Assembly (NCBI RefSeq): GCF_027172205.1
Contig: NC_070614.1
Span: 1,994,001 to 2,058,000 of the forward strand
DNA length: 64,000 nucleotides
Source of the DNA: Podarcis raffonei
Taxonomy: Eukaryota > Chordata > Lepidosauria > Squamata > Lacertidae
Direction: 5' to 3'
A program made the position numbers and the translations under genes. Shown in pieces: positions 36,901-44,883 of this stretch (position 1 is the first letter of the stretch; every line of letters starts with the position of its first letter). The notes beneath the pieces were generated by a model. That model did no database searches, was not told where the DNA came from, and worked only from the letters and a program-made list of their open reading frames with translations.

Positions 36901-39900
36901 ACATTTAAGATATGAATAGGGTGTGAGCCTGACCTGGCTCAGGAACTAAGTATTTATCATTACAAAAGACTGGCCAGGCTCCCCAGGCAATCCAATCAAG
37001 TGACCATTAAACAGGTAACCTGGTGGACAGGAGGTAAACAAAGCACTCAGATTTCTACTGTAGACCGCCCTTTCTGTGATGTAGGCATGATGTATCTGGG
37101 GGGTGGTCTTGATCTACAGGGTGGGAATTTCAGAAATCTATATAAGGGCTTGCACACCATTGTTCTGGGTTCCTCCTCCCTCCTGCATGTGGTGAGTGAG
37201 GACCCTGTTGCAACAGTTTAATAAAGATCAGGCTTACTAGCTGCTTTGCTTCTCAATATTCTCTGGTTGGCCTCTGTTATTTTCTCCTACCAATAGGGAA
37301 CCTACGTAAGGACTCTATGTGGGCTCTTGGATACCCCATAAAGGGAAAAAGGGCAGATTTTTTTCATAGAATCATAGAGTTGGAAGAGACCACAAGGGCC
37401 ATCGAGTCCAACCCCCTGCCAAGCAGGAAACACCATCAGAGCACTCCTGACATATGGTTGTCAAGCCTTTGCTTAAAGACCTCCAAAGAAGGAGACTCCA
37501 CCACACTCCTTGGCAGCAAATTCCACTGACGAACAGCTCTTACTGTCAGGAAGTTCTTCCTAATGTTTAGGTGGAATCTTCTTTCTTGTAGTTTGGATCC
37601 ATTGCTCCGTGTCCGCTTCTCTGGAGCAGCAGAAAACAACCTTTCTCCCTCCTCTATGTGACATCCTTTTATATATTTGAACATGGCTATCATATCACCC
37701 CTTAACCTCCTCTTCTCCAGGCTAAACATGCCCAGCTCCCTTAGCTGTTCCTCATAAGGCATCGTTTCCAGGCCTTTGACCATTTTGGTTGCCCTCCTCT
37801 GGACACGTTCCAGTTTGTCAGTGTCCTTCTTGAACTGTGGTGCCCAGAACTGGACACAGTACTCCAGGTGAGGTCTGACCAGAGCAGAATACAGTGGCAC
37901 TATTACTTCCCTTGATCTAGATGCTATACTCCTATTGATGCAGCCCAGAATTGCATTGGCTTTTTTAGCTGCCGCGTCACACCGTTGGCTCATGTCTAGT
38001 TTGTGGTCAACCAAGACTCCTAGATCCTTTTCACATGTAGTGCTCTCAAGCCAGATGTCACCCATCTTGTATTTGTGCCTCTCATTTTTTTTGCCCAAGT
38101 GCAATACTTTACATTTCTCCCTGTTAAAATTCATCTTGTTTGTTTTGGCCCAGTTCTCCAATCTGTCAAGGTCATTTTGAAGTGTGATCCTGTCCTCAGG
38201 GGTGTTAGCCACCCCTCCCAGTTTGGTGTCATCTGCAAATTTGATCAGGATGCCCTTGTTTTGTCTACAACAAGATCCAACCCATCTCTGCTCTGCAATG
38301 AGCATGTTCATATGTTGCTGGTGTCTCCAAACATGTTTCTCACATTTACACTTTATATTTTAGGTGGATACCTATAGACTAAAACAGGTAGTGGTTTTCA
38401 AAAGTGTGAGGCTGCTAGGTCCTTTCCAGGAAAATCACAGTCTTTTACTAGGGACGACACAAACACACACACAGTAGCCATTGATAGCCCTAACCTCCAT
38501 CAATTTGTCCAGTCCTCTTTTAAAGCCATCTATGTTGGTGCCATCATGGCCTCCTCTTTGTTCCAGAGTTTGGCTGTGTGCTGCGTTCATAAACACTTTC
38601 TTTAATCTGCCCTGAATCTTCCAACATTCAGCTTCTTGGATGTCTAATAAGGAAAACTTGCAGACCCAGCTTTGCCCCAAACAGTTTATTCTAAAACTAA
38701 ATTTCAATAGTGAGAGTCAACACACACACATTGGGGGGGAGGCGGTTGAGAAGGGAGAGATCAGGATAATGCCACTGGGAATGAATGGCAGTTTAGGGAA
38801 GCAAAGGAATAAGAACTGAGACAAAGTCCTTGAGGCTTCCAACACTAAGAACAAGGAGCTGGTTCTAGATATGGGAGGGGACAGGAAACGAGTGTTTGTC
38901 CATGGAGTTTTCTTGGCAGGGATACTGGAGTGGCTTGCCAGTTCCTGCTCCAGGTGGATCACGTTTGGTCAAAACTCTCCACTATGACCTGTCCATCTTG
39001 GGTGGCCCTGCACGGCATAGCTCAGAGCTTCTCTGAGTTAGAATCATAGAATCATAGAGTTGGAAGAGACCACAAGGGCCATCGAGTCCAACCCCCTGCC
39101 AAGCAGGAAACACCATCAGAGCACTCCTGACATATGGTTGTCAAGCCTCTGCTTAAAGACCTCCAAAGAAGGAGACTCCACCACACTCCTTGGCAGCAAA
39201 TTCCACTGTCAAACAGCTCTTACTGTCAGGAAGTTCTTCCTAATGTTTAGGTGGAATCTTCTTTCTTGTAGTTTGGATCCATTGCTCCGTGTCCGCTTCT
39301 CTGGAGCAGCAGAAAACAACCTTTCTCCCTCCTCTGACATCCTTTTATATATTTGAACATGGCTATCATATCACCCCTTAACCTCCTCTTCTCCAGGCTA
39401 AACATGCCCAGCTCCCTTAGCCGTTCCTCATAAGGCATCGTTTCCAGGCCTTTGACCATTTTGGTTGCCCTCCTCTGGACACGTTCCAGTTTGTCAGTGT
39501 CCTTCTTGAACTGTGGTGCCCAGAACTGGACACAGTACTCCAGGTGAGGTCTGACCAGAGCAGAATACAGTGGCACTATTACTTCCCTTGATCTAGATGC
39601 AATACTCCTATTGATGCAGCCCAGAATTGCATTGGCTTTTCAAGCCCCTTCGCCACGGCAAGGCAGTGATCCATGAAGGGTGACAGCAGATGGTGACAGC
39701 AGTCACGAAATTAAAAGACGCCTGCTTCTTGGGAGAAAAGCAATGACAAACCTAGACAGCATCTTAAAAAGCAGAGATATCACCTTGCCAACAAAGGTCC
39801 ATATAGTTAAAGCTATGGTTTTCCCAATAGTGATGTATGGAAGTGAGAGTTGGACCATAAAGAAGGCTGATCACCGAAGAATTGATGCTTTTGAATTATG

Positions 39901-41539
39901 GTGCTGGAGGAGACTCTTGAGAGTCCCATGGACTGCAAGAAGACCAAACCTCTCCATTCTTAAGGAAATCAGCCCTGAGTGCTCACTGGAAGGACTGATC
40001 CTGAAGCTGAGGCTCCAATACTTTGGCCGCCTCATGAGAAGAGGAGACTGCCTGGAAAAGACCCTGATGTTGGGAAAGATGGAGGGCACAAGGAGAAGGG
40101 GACAACAGAGGACAAGATGGTTGGATAGTTGGATAGTGTTCTCGAAGCTACCAACATGAGTCTGACCAAACTGCGGGAGGCAGTGGAAGACAGGAGGGCC
40201 TGGTGTGCTCTGGTCCATGGGGTCACGACGAGTCGGACACGACTAAACGACTAAACAACAACAGGAAACGAGTGTACAGATTGAAAAAGAGTCACATGAT
40301 GTAAATTCAAACCAAAGTTTTTAAAGCCATATATATGTGATATATATGTTGAGAGGACAAGCCAACACCATTTTTTAAAAAAATCAAGGAAACACCCTGA
40401 CAGATAATAATACAGTGGTACCTCGGGTTACAGACGCTTCAGGTTACAGAATCCGCTAACCCAGAAATATTACCTCGGGTTAAGAACTTTGCTTCAGGAT
40501 GAGAACAGAAATTGTACTCTGGCAGCGCAGCGGCAACAGGAGGCCCCATTAGCTAAAGTGGTGCTTCAGGTTAAGAACGGACCTCCGGAACGAATTAAGT
40601 ACTTAACCCAAGGTACCACTGTAGTTCCAAATGTGTATTAGACTCCATGAAAGGCTGACCAGACCAGAGGAGCATCACACACCAAGGCACAATGTTTGGG
40701 CTGTGACATGTTCTTCTAATGAGGCCCTCATTTTGCCCATTTCCTCAAGTGCAGGATTTGGCATGTTCTATTTTGAATGTTGATTATACACTGACAATCC
40801 ATCGCCTTCCTTAAGGAAGAAATCCTCCACTTCCGAGGGAGACATGGAACCTCACTCTCACGGCCAAATAGGGTTTGGGCTTAGGGTGCTCCGGGCCATC
40901 ATCTCTGCTCCCAAGGAATGCTCACACGGGAATAATGTCTGCATGTGCCTTGGAACCAGTACAGTCTATGGAAACAGTCTAGTGGCATCCACCACTCACT
41001 GCCTTTAGCTGGTGGGCAGTCTCCAAAGCCGGGCGGTGGTCAAAGAGTGGGGCTCCCCATGGTGTGCTGCTAGGCTGCAGGCACCCTAGAGAGTGAGAAA
41101 GTGGGAGCAGGACTCCCCAGGACAAGGAACTGTGCAGATGAGCAAAGGCAAAGGCTGGCCCAGAAGTTTTTGCCCCTCTTCCTCCTTAAGGGACACCCAG
41201 AGGCTGCTGGAGTGTGTGCCACACGGAAGGAGCTCAGAGCCCTGCAAAGATTTCCACCTGCATCCCCAGTGGCCCCTCGCTGGCAGCTCCCAGTTCTTGG
41301 CTCAACAGTTCCTGACGGGACTAGGAGCACCTAGCACTAGGAGCAAAGAGCACACGTGCCCCACAAAAGCCTTTCCTTTCCAGAATCCCGCCCTGCATTT
41401 CTTGAATTCGCCCCACACTGGGAAGCAACTGCGAGAAGCAACCCGACAACAAACTTAATGTGGAGCAGCCGGAGAGCAAAGCGAGGTCGGCTGAGATTTC
41501 CTTGCAGGAAAGAAGGAAGGAAGGCAGCGCCGCCTTACC
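4998..41539 (-). CDS. TNS3: TNS3 tensin-3, 5' part (phosphatase-like and C2 region), possibly decaying
   Basis: Tensin-3 is a focal-adhesion adaptor with an N-terminal PTEN-like phosphatase and C2 module and C-terminal SH2-PTB domains. Coding exons seen on the minus strand: 30887-31009 ([13 protein letters not shown]), 27087-27151 ([13 protein letters not shown]), 25251-25334 ([17 protein letters not shown]), 22027-22144 ([12 protein letters not shown] in a shifted frame), 21011-21071 ([14 protein letters not shown]), 10723-10795 ([19 protein letters not shown]), 9800-9926 ([13 protein letters not shown]), 8895-8960 ([13 protein letters not shown]), 6793-6897 ([18 protein letters not shown]), 4998-5132 ([10 protein letters not shown]). 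They are collinear with human TNS3 and phases match except at 22027-22144. The acceptor of 27087-27151 is AT, and the donor at 9800 is GC. The first exon is probably the CpG-island exon ending at 41539. The initiator-methionine exon was not found, and the SH2-PTB exons lie left of the window. The gene may be functional, sequence-damaged or decaying. Confidence 0.85.
5367..5726 (+). mobile_element. Sauria-type tRNA SINE, full length
   Basis: The head GGGACGCGGGTGGTGCTGTG and the B-box-like GGTTCGAATCCC are tRNA-derived, and the 3' end is ACCTTTACCTTTACC. A 12-bp duplication, TATTGCCCTAAC, flanks it (5355-5366 and 5727-5738). Sauria SINEs are known to share their 3' tail with Bov-B LINEs, whose machinery mobilises them. 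The near-intact sequence suggests a young insertion. Confidence 0.85.
8037..8395 (-). mobile_element. Sauria-type tRNA SINE
   Basis: Inverted copy beginning AAGGTAAAGGTACCCCTG and ending at the tRNA head, CCACCCGCGTC. GCTTCACATA flanks both sides (8027-8036 and 8396-8405). It lies in a TNS3 intron. Confidence 0.8.
9165..9740 (+). mobile_element. L2-like LINE fragment with reverse-transcriptase YADD motif
   Basis: Translation reads [20 protein letters not shown] and [12 protein letters not shown], the RT catalytic block (YADD), then [10 protein letters not shown]. The preceding 9165-9340 resembles a LINE 3' end ([16 protein letters not shown]-type), so two pieces are joined or rearranged. Confidence 0.7.
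11190..12125 (+). mobile_element. Degenerate CR1 LINE
   Basis: Plus-strand pieces encode [46 protein letters not shown] and [12 protein letters not shown], in the order of the CR1 reverse transcriptase, with many stops and internal deletions. Confidence 0.7.
12290..12670 (+). mobile_element. L2-like LINE 3' fragment
   Basis: A decayed frame gives [20 protein letters not shown] and KTFLFQKAL, the 3' terminal coding block of L2-like LINEs, followed by an AT-rich tail. Confidence 0.55.
12836..12916 (+). repeat. Microsatellite (TAG)n/(TAA)n
   Basis: About 80 bp of trinucleotide repeat switching from TAG to TAA units, probably seeded by the LINE tail just upstream. Confidence 0.9.
13500..13849 (+). 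mobile_element. L1 LINE ORF2, 5' piece split by Bov-B
   Basis: Frames give [19 protein letters not shown] (endonuclease SDHAPV-type end) and [19 protein letters not shown], both L1 ORF2 landmarks. The L1 resumes at 16254 after the Bov-B insertion. Confidence 0.7.
13850..16253 (+). mobile_element. Bov-B (RTE) LINE, 5' truncated, inserted in L1
   Basis: Endonuclease motifs GDWNAKVG and [17 protein letters not shown] lie in 13860-14180. Reverse-transcriptase blocks follow: [75 protein letters not shown], and the C-terminal WRRLLRVPW-type and LQYFGH regions. It ends with the typical AGTCGGACACGACTAAACAA. The seven bases TATTATG flank it (13843-13849 and 16254-16260). About 2.4 kb, with several frameshifts and a CR1-free interior. 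Bov-B is the LINE known for horizontal transfer between squamates, ruminants and ticks. Confidence 0.92.
16254..17470 (+). mobile_element. L1 LINE ORF2, 3' pieces, interrupted by an unidentified insert
   Basis: 16254-16636 continues the L1 frame ([18 protein letters not shown]-like) and 17271-17470 gives [20 protein letters not shown] and IHPNQPGFV, core L1 reverse-transcriptase blocks. Between them lies 16637-17270, which is not L1. About 300 nt of L1 expected at this junction is missing. Confidence 0.75.
16637..17270 (-). mobile_element. Unidentified insert with LINE-like minus-strand tail
   Basis: The left end, read on the minus strand, is GGTTATAAATAATAAAATAA followed by TTATT repeats, like the 3' tail of an L2-type or retroposed element. 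The body contains a 181-codon minus-strand frame (16756-17301) with no recognised motif. It may be a retrocopy or LINE 3' region. Confidence 0.4.
17475..18492 (-). other. Unidentified segment with two long minus-strand frames
   Basis: Frames 18064-18513 (149 codons, including [20 protein letters not shown]) and 17649-18032 (127 codons, including [13 protein letters not shown]) lie in series and have unbiased, protein-like composition. I recognise no family. Position between a dead L1 and a hAT MITE suggests an old retrocopy or an unknown element, not a TNS3 exon. Confidence 0.35.
18501..18754. mobile_element. hAT MITE (GGGGTCAGCAACC family)
   Basis: Starts AAGGGGTCAGCAACCTTTTT and ends GGGTGCCTATCCCTG. 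The exact 8-bp duplication GTTTATAG lies at 18493-18500 and 18755-18762, the hAT hallmark. No coding capacity. A truncated relative is at 46255-46428. Confidence 0.85.
19440..20050 (+). mobile_element. L1 LINE ORF2 C-terminal piece
   Basis: Frames give [24 protein letters not shown] and later [12 protein letters not shown], matching the L1 ORF2 C-terminal region (cf. LFWNEI and AAKKLIARKW-type blocks). The LTR at 20051 interrupts it and the L1 3' tail resumes at 20624. Confidence 0.65.
20051..20623 (+). mobile_element. Solo LTR (fossil), inserted in L1
   Basis: Begins TGTCACAGGC and ends CAATCCTGTCA (TG...CA). AATAAA at 20572-20577 is placed as in an R-U5 boundary. The flanks GTATA and GAATA differ at one base, consistent with an aged 5-bp target duplication. 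No internal region is attached. The open acidic frame inside is not a gene. Family (Ty3/Gypsy-like or retroviral) not resolved. Confidence 0.55.
20624..20865 (+). mobile_element. L1 LINE 3' untranslated tail
   Basis: AT-rich sequence ending AATAAAAAGTATTTTAAA continues the L1 interrupted by the LTR. It is followed by a G run. Confidence 0.5.
22027..22144 (-). pseudogene. TNS3: TNS3 exon with a frame-breaking length
   Basis: Between a TTTCAG acceptor and a GTGAGT donor the exon matches human TNS3 YVQFLSGLLSG and the following residues, but in two frames. YAQFLSG is read in the entry frame, then [18 protein letters not shown] in another, consistent with one base missing in the CTCTCT stretch. 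A run of ten G adds about two codons near the end. The length is 118 nt, while the neighbouring phases require a remainder of 2 modulo 3. This could be a true lesion or an assembly indel. Confidence 0.75.
22533..22881 (-). mobile_element. Sauria-type tRNA SINE, older copy
   Basis: Begins AAGGTAAAGGGACCCCTGAC and ends at the tRNA head, CACCCGTGTCCC. The 12-bp duplication TAGGTGCACTTA is intact (22521-22532 and 22882-22893). The internal sequence differs from the other copies (CCATTAGGTCCAGTCGTGGC type), so it belongs to another subfamily. Confidence 0.8.
24605..25126. mobile_element. hAT-like nonautonomous DNA transposon, 522 bp
   Basis: Termini CATAGCTGTCAACTT and CAGTTGACAGTTATG are inverted. 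The exact 8-bp duplication AAGGATGG lies at 24597-24604 and 25127-25134. Internal AAAATAAGGG repeats occur at both ends. No transposase is present. Confidence 0.85.
26590..26942 (+). mobile_element. L2-like LINE 3' fragment
   Basis: A decayed coding remnant (CAGTGGTGGCCCACCAGGGG region, cf. [15 protein letters not shown]) is followed by a 3' end with TTGTAAGTCACTTCAAAA and an AATAAATAATAATAA tail. Confidence 0.55.
27087..27151 (-). CDS. TNS3: TNS3 exon with missing AG acceptor
   Basis: The 65-nt exon encodes [20 protein letters not shown] and a split Ser that completes in the next exon. The donor is a good GTAAGA. The expected acceptor follows a pyrimidine-rich stretch but reads TATAT before CGT instead of an AG dinucleotide, and the upstream frame meets a TGA within 18 nt. 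It lies between two inverted repeat arms of about 97 bp (26450-26547 and 27449-27544). Confidence 0.8.
27643..28574 (+). mobile_element. CR1 LINE, 5' truncated, relatively young
   Basis: A long frame (27628-28188, then 28146-28493) encodes [70 protein letters not shown] and [20 protein letters not shown]. The tail repeats ATTCTATG, the CR1 signature. One frameshift separates the two frames. Confidence 0.92.
28631..28954. mobile_element. hAT MITE (GGGTCGGCAAAC family)
   Basis: Termini TAGGGTCGGCAAAC and GTTTGCCGACCCCTG are inverted. The flanks TTTTAAAG and ATTTAAAG are an 8-bp duplication with one change. It sits just 3' of the CR1 at 27643-28574. No coding capacity. Confidence 0.8.
29267..29892 (-). 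mobile_element. LTR of an endogenous retrovirus-like element (fossil)
   Basis: On the minus strand it runs from TGTTCATAAATGTACCAACC to about GGGGCACA, with a TATATAAG promoter box and AATAAAGATC poly(A) signal in the usual order. It matches, in opposite orientation, the LTR at 36736-37355. The next 300 bp to the left could be a scrap of internal region, but no gene is recognisable. Broken and old. Confidence 0.65.
30887..31009 (-). CDS. TNS3: TNS3 exon with phosphatase-like P-loop start
   Basis: This exon is open for 41 codons in phase 0 between a TTTTCCCAG acceptor and a GTACGT donor. It reads [18 protein letters not shown] and ends HVAVIHCQ, against human TNS3 WPELHAPPL and VVIHCR. Three extra residues (LGG or GGS) precede WPDL. 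The loop Arg after HC is Gln here. Tensin-3 phosphatase activity is not known to depend strictly on this residue, so the consequence is unclear. Confidence 0.85.
31185..32045 (+). mobile_element. L1 LINE ORF2 fragment (endonuclease end to RT linker)
   Basis: A continuous frame of about 286 codons includes [13 protein letters not shown] (SDHxPV-type endonuclease end), [24 protein letters not shown] and [13 protein letters not shown], the order found in L1 ORF2 before the reverse transcriptase. Because the frame is open for 860 bp, it is younger than the other L1 pieces here. It was cut off before the RT core. Confidence 0.85.
33170..33460 (+). mobile_element. Old L2-like LINE 3' end
   Basis: Ends GGGTCAAGGAGCAGTATATA followed by AATAAA, the typical L2 tail shape, after an AT-rich 3' region. 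Low-identity remnant. Confidence 0.45.
33470..36338. other. TNS3 5' intron, no feature recognised
   Basis: About 2.9 kb without a convincing exon or a repeat I can name. I searched both strands for the tensin N-terminal block (TERIIAVSFP, MLKSKHG) and did not find it. Confidence 0.3.
36341..36566. mobile_element. Tigger-like MITE copy 1
   Basis: Inverted termini CAGTGGTACCTCGGGTTA and TAACCCGAGGTACCACTG, flanked by TA on both sides, as in Tc1/mariner (pogo/Tigger) nonautonomous elements. 226 bp, almost fully palindromic at the ends. Confidence 0.85.
36736..37355 (+). mobile_element. Solo LTR of the same retroviral-like family (fossil)
   Basis: Begins TGTTCATAAGTGTACCAACC and ends about AAAAAGGGCA. 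It has TATATAAG near 37140 and AATAAAGATC near 37221, so promoter and poly(A) signal remain visible. CR1 sequence abuts its 3' end. Broken, no internal genes. Confidence 0.65.
37366..38262 (-). mobile_element. CR1 LINE, 5' truncated, long open frame
   Basis: Minus-strand frame of 291 codons (37436-38311) from [20 protein letters not shown] to [14 protein letters not shown], uninterrupted, then the ATTCTATG tail. Very similar to 27643-28574 and 39040-39640, so the subfamily was recently active. Confidence 0.92.
38896..40260 (+). mobile_element. Internally deleted Bov-B with CR1 inserted
   Basis: The 5' part (38896-39038, GTCCATGGAGTTTTCTTGGC and onward) and the 3' part (39641-40260) both match Bov-B. 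The 3' part encodes [35 protein letters not shown] and [17 protein letters not shown] and ends AGTCGGACACGACTAAACG. The exact 15-bp duplication ACAGGAAACGAGTGT flanks the whole unit (38881-38895 and 40261-40275). The central Bov-B coding region is absent. A CR1 (39040-39640) sits inside. Confidence 0.88.
39040..39640 (-). mobile_element. CR1 LINE inserted in Bov-B
   Basis: The minus strand carries the CR1 3' end: [38 protein letters not shown] and an ATTCTATGATTCT tail. Bov-B sequence continues directly on both sides (CTGAGTTA at left, CAAGCCCCTTCGCCACGGCA at right), so CR1 is the younger insertion. Confidence 0.9.
40413..40621. mobile_element. Tigger-like MITE copy 2
   Basis: Same termini as copy 1 (CAGTGGTACCTCGGGTTA, TAACCCAAGGTACCACTG), flanked by TA. 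Slightly shorter because of an internal deletion. Confidence 0.85.
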
Positions 41540-41812
41540 TGCTGGCTTTGCCCTCGCCGCGTCCCTGCCAGGCGCCCCCGGAGCAGCGCCGGCCCGCGGC
41601 CCCCGGGCGGGATCCGCCGAGTCTTTCCGTTGCCGCTTTTCTCCCAGCCGCGCCTGCAGCCCAAGCCGGCGGGCGGGGCTTGTGCCGCGCAGGCAGCCCC
41701 TCGAGGAAGCGCCCGGCCCGGGAGGGGGATCCGGGCCCTGGCGAGGCCGCCATCCCGGCCCCCGCGCGAGCATCCGCGAGAGGTGCCGCCCCCCGGTGAT
41801 GCGTTGCCTCAA
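41440..41812 (-). promoter_or_regulatory. TNS3: CpG island and first (probably noncoding) exon of TNS3
   Basis: This stretch is dense in CpG and GC while its flanks are AT rich. On the minus strand it holds a consensus splice donor (AGCAG then GTAAGG, exon end at 41539). It sits about 10 kb upstream of the first TNS3 coding exon found. I infer the TNS3 promoter and 5' untranslated exon. Open frames of 60-160 codons here are typical of CpG islands and are not called. Confidence 0.65.
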
Positions 41813-41905
41813 ATCATCTGAGGCAACTGGATGCTTTTGTCTTTATTCTGTAAACTACCCTGTGATCATCAGAGGAAGGGCGGTATAAAAAATTATTAAT
41901 GATAA
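41813..41905 (+). mobile_element. L2-like LINE tail beside the TNS3 CpG island
   Basis: ATCAGAGGAAGGGCGGTATA followed by an AATTATTAATGATAAT tail is the L2-type 3' end, as at 2200. It lies directly upstream of the inferred TNS3 promoter. Confidence 0.5.
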
Positions 41906-43495
41906 TTGCAGCCATGGTTTCCTCTGGGTAAAATGATTTCTGATTTGGAAGTAAGACTGTCGTTCAAGGCACACTTAGTTGAAAGCAAATCACACAGAAC
42001 TAAATTTAGTGGAACTTGCTTTCAAATAAGTGCCTATGGTTGCAGCTTTACTTCAAAATCGGAAATAACTTTATCTGGAGAAAACAACAGCTGCATTTGT
42101 AATCCACTCGCTGAGCAAGAAAGTGATTTGCGTACATGTACAAGGGCTGGATCCCCATCCCAAACTGCAGCTTGTAACTTTCTCCCCCCCCCCTTTTTTT
42201 GCTGTTTAATTTAGTGGGAGGCCCATTCAGACAAGGACAAATCCCTAATTTTGACATTCATTTCAAAATGTCTGAACAAATTACCCAACACCTACTGACC
42301 AAGTCAAGAACTTTCTTTCTAACACCACTACTAGAGTTTCAGCAGAGGAAAGGTTTAAAAGGCCTTGATGGGTGGAAAATCCTTGTGTTCTTTTCATTCT
42401 GCTTTGTCAGTTGAGAACTGACACGGGGGAAGATGATTTCGGTGGTGGCATCTGGACTTTCCCCTGCCTGCTTCGCACCAGGCAACTCCTGTTTTGAAAG
42501 TCAAATGCTGATGGCAGACTAACTGCACAGGGGACCCTTCCTGCAAAGAAAACATCCTGCTTTTCCACTTCCACTTGACGCTGCAGTTTGCAAAGCCTTT
42601 CTGGAGACACAGAACAAACAGCATGGACCCACACAGACAGACAGACAGACATTCTGTCAGAAAAAGAGAAGGATGTTATTCCAGGGCCCACCTATGGCAA
42701 CATAACAGTTTGCATCAACTCCCAAAGCTTTTAAGTACAGGAGAAAACATGGTCCAGCTATTCATGGAGTGCTAACCAAAATATTGTTTCTCCAAGCACA
42801 GACAAAGCACACTTGCATTGCCTTGTAATTCATTCAGCTTAGGGACGCCCCCCGCTGTGCCTGCCACATCACATAAAGTTGAGGCTGTGTAGCGGTTTAG
42901 GGAAATGTATGTTCTGCCTTCTGACGCCATTCTCTACTCCAAGGGAAGGAGGGTGGCTGCATGATTTATTCATGCCTTGAAAGAGACATTGGACTCCTGT
43001 CAGTGCCAATTTTCATTTAAAAAAAATTCTGTTACTTCCATGGCTGATTGGTGGGCACTGAATCTTAGCAAGTGTAAGTATAAATGAGAAGAGTTCCTAA
43101 AGTTACGGTTCCTATGCCTGAAAGGAAAGAGGGTTACAAGTACAGACAAGCCTGGTGCTTCTTTTCCTTTCCCCTTTTACTGCTGTAGATGAGATATGAG
43201 AACAGGAAGAGGGTGGGAATGTTTGAATTCTGCAGCTTCCTTGTGCTTTAAAGACAGATCTGGAGTGCATGCTTCCCCCAAAGCACAGAGTGCCAGGGCC
43301 CTGCAGATAAAATGGTGGGACCTCTTGGAGTTTCATCACGTGTTTCAAAAAATATTGCACTAAAGAGGCAACATACGATGCCTTGTGAAATTTTAGAATT
43401 GTCTAATATCAATATGCAGCACGCCAAATTTTTCAGGTAATCTTCCCAGAAATGTTAAAAATATGGAGACAGTCCAAACCTATTACGTAAGTACC
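41906..43495. other. TNS3-HUS1 intergenic, no feature recognised
   Basis: No exon or named repeat seen. A short (GACA)n stretch lies near 42640. No PKD1L1-like coding was found on either strand. Confidence 0.3.
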
Positions 43496-43660
43496 GTATT
43501 TTTCGCTCGATAACACGCACCTGACCATAACACGCACATAGTTTTTAGAGGAGGAAAACAAGAAAAAAAAATTCTGAATGAAACAGTGGATGTATCATTT
43601 TTGTGCTTCATGCTGTGGCCACAGACATGTGATTTGACGGTGAGTTTGGGGTAGCTCAAT

Positions 43661-44130
43661 GCAAAAATCCTGAGAATCCATGTGGATCTGTGCTTTGTAA
43701 CCACGTTTTTGCACCATTGCAGCCCCAGGCAACAGTGGGTGCATGATTTTTTTGGTGCAGGCTGTAGCCATGGATATGCTATGTGATCTGATGTTGAATT
43801 TGGGGTGACCCTATGCAAAGATCCTGAGGATCCATGTGGATCCATGCTTTGTAACCACGTTTTTGCACCATTGCAGCCCCAGGCAACAGTGGGTGCGTGA
43901 TTTTTTTGGTGCAGGCTGTAGCCATGGACATGCTATGTGATCTGATGGTGAATTTGGGGTGACCCAATGCAAAGATCCTGAGTATCCATGTGGATCCGTG
44001 CTTTGTAACCACGTTTTTGCACCATTGCAGCACTGTTTTTGCATCAGATCATTGCTATGTGATCTGATGGTGAATTTGGGGTGACCCAATGCAAAGATCC
44101 TGAGGATCCATGTGGATCCGTGCTTTGTAA
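43661..44130. repeat. 154-bp tandem repeat, left array (about 3 units)
   Basis: GCAAAGATCCTGAG-type anchors start at 43661, 43815 and 43969, exactly 154 bp apart, with a further partial unit near 44090. Units contain TTTGTAACCACGTTTTTGCA and GGGTGACCCAATGCAAAGAT. Confidence 0.9.
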
Positions 44131-44689
44131 CCACATTTTAAGTGGCGAGGGAAGGAAAAACATAGAAGGGACAAGGAGCACGAGAGGGGTGTGTGGAGAA
44201 GCAGCTGGCTAAGAATGCAGGAGAATGCAGGAGAGGGGTTTTACCGGAGGGAGGAAAGGAAGGCAAAAGTTCCCACCCACCCACCCAAGCCAGCCAGCTC
44301 TCCCTCTCTCTCCCACCTGCATGTTGCCTGCGAGTCCCTAAGAATTACCGTATTTTTCCCTCTATAACACACAGATTTTTTCTCCTAAGAAGGAAGGGGA
44401 AATGTCTGTGCGTGTTATTGAGCGAATGTGTGGTCCCTGGAGCCGAAAAATCAGGCAAAAATCAAATTGCGCTTCACGGAGAACGGAAACCTGAAAAGAG
44501 GAAGCGGCTGCTTTCCTGCATTCTGCCTCAGGGTCTTACTGCCCACCCTCCTGTTTCGTTGCTGTGCTTGCTGAAACGGAACAAAGAGCAGGGAAAGCCC
44601 CTCCCCTCCAGGCAAGCAGAGGGGAAAGCAGAGTGTCGTTCCTTCTAATTCCTCTCTGTGCTCCGGTGCTGCTGGGGGAGAGGGAGAAA

Positions 44690-44740
44690 GGGGGAGGGAG
44701 AGAGAGAGGGGGGGGAGGGAGAGGGAGAGAGAGAGAGATG
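44690..44740 (+). repeat. (GA)n/G-rich simple repeat
   Basis: Purine tract AGAGAGAG and GGGGGG runs in the centre of the palindromic complex. Confidence 0.85.
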
Positions 44741-44883
44741 GCTGGCTTGGGTGGAGGGAAACTTTTGCCTTTCTTTCTTTCCTCCCTCCCGTTAAATCCC
44801 TCTCCTGCATTCTTAGCCAGCTGCTTCTCTGCACACCCCTCTCATGTCCCTTCTTTGTTTTTCCTTCGCTCCCCACTTAAAAT

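Noticed and set aside
37436-38311. 291-codon minus-strand frame as a host gene
   Set aside because: [21 protein letters not shown] and the ATTCTATG tail identify CR1 reverse transcriptase.
41321-41888. Several 60-160-codon frames on both strands
   Set aside because: They overlap in all frames within a CpG island; high GC suppresses stop codons. No protein similarity seen.
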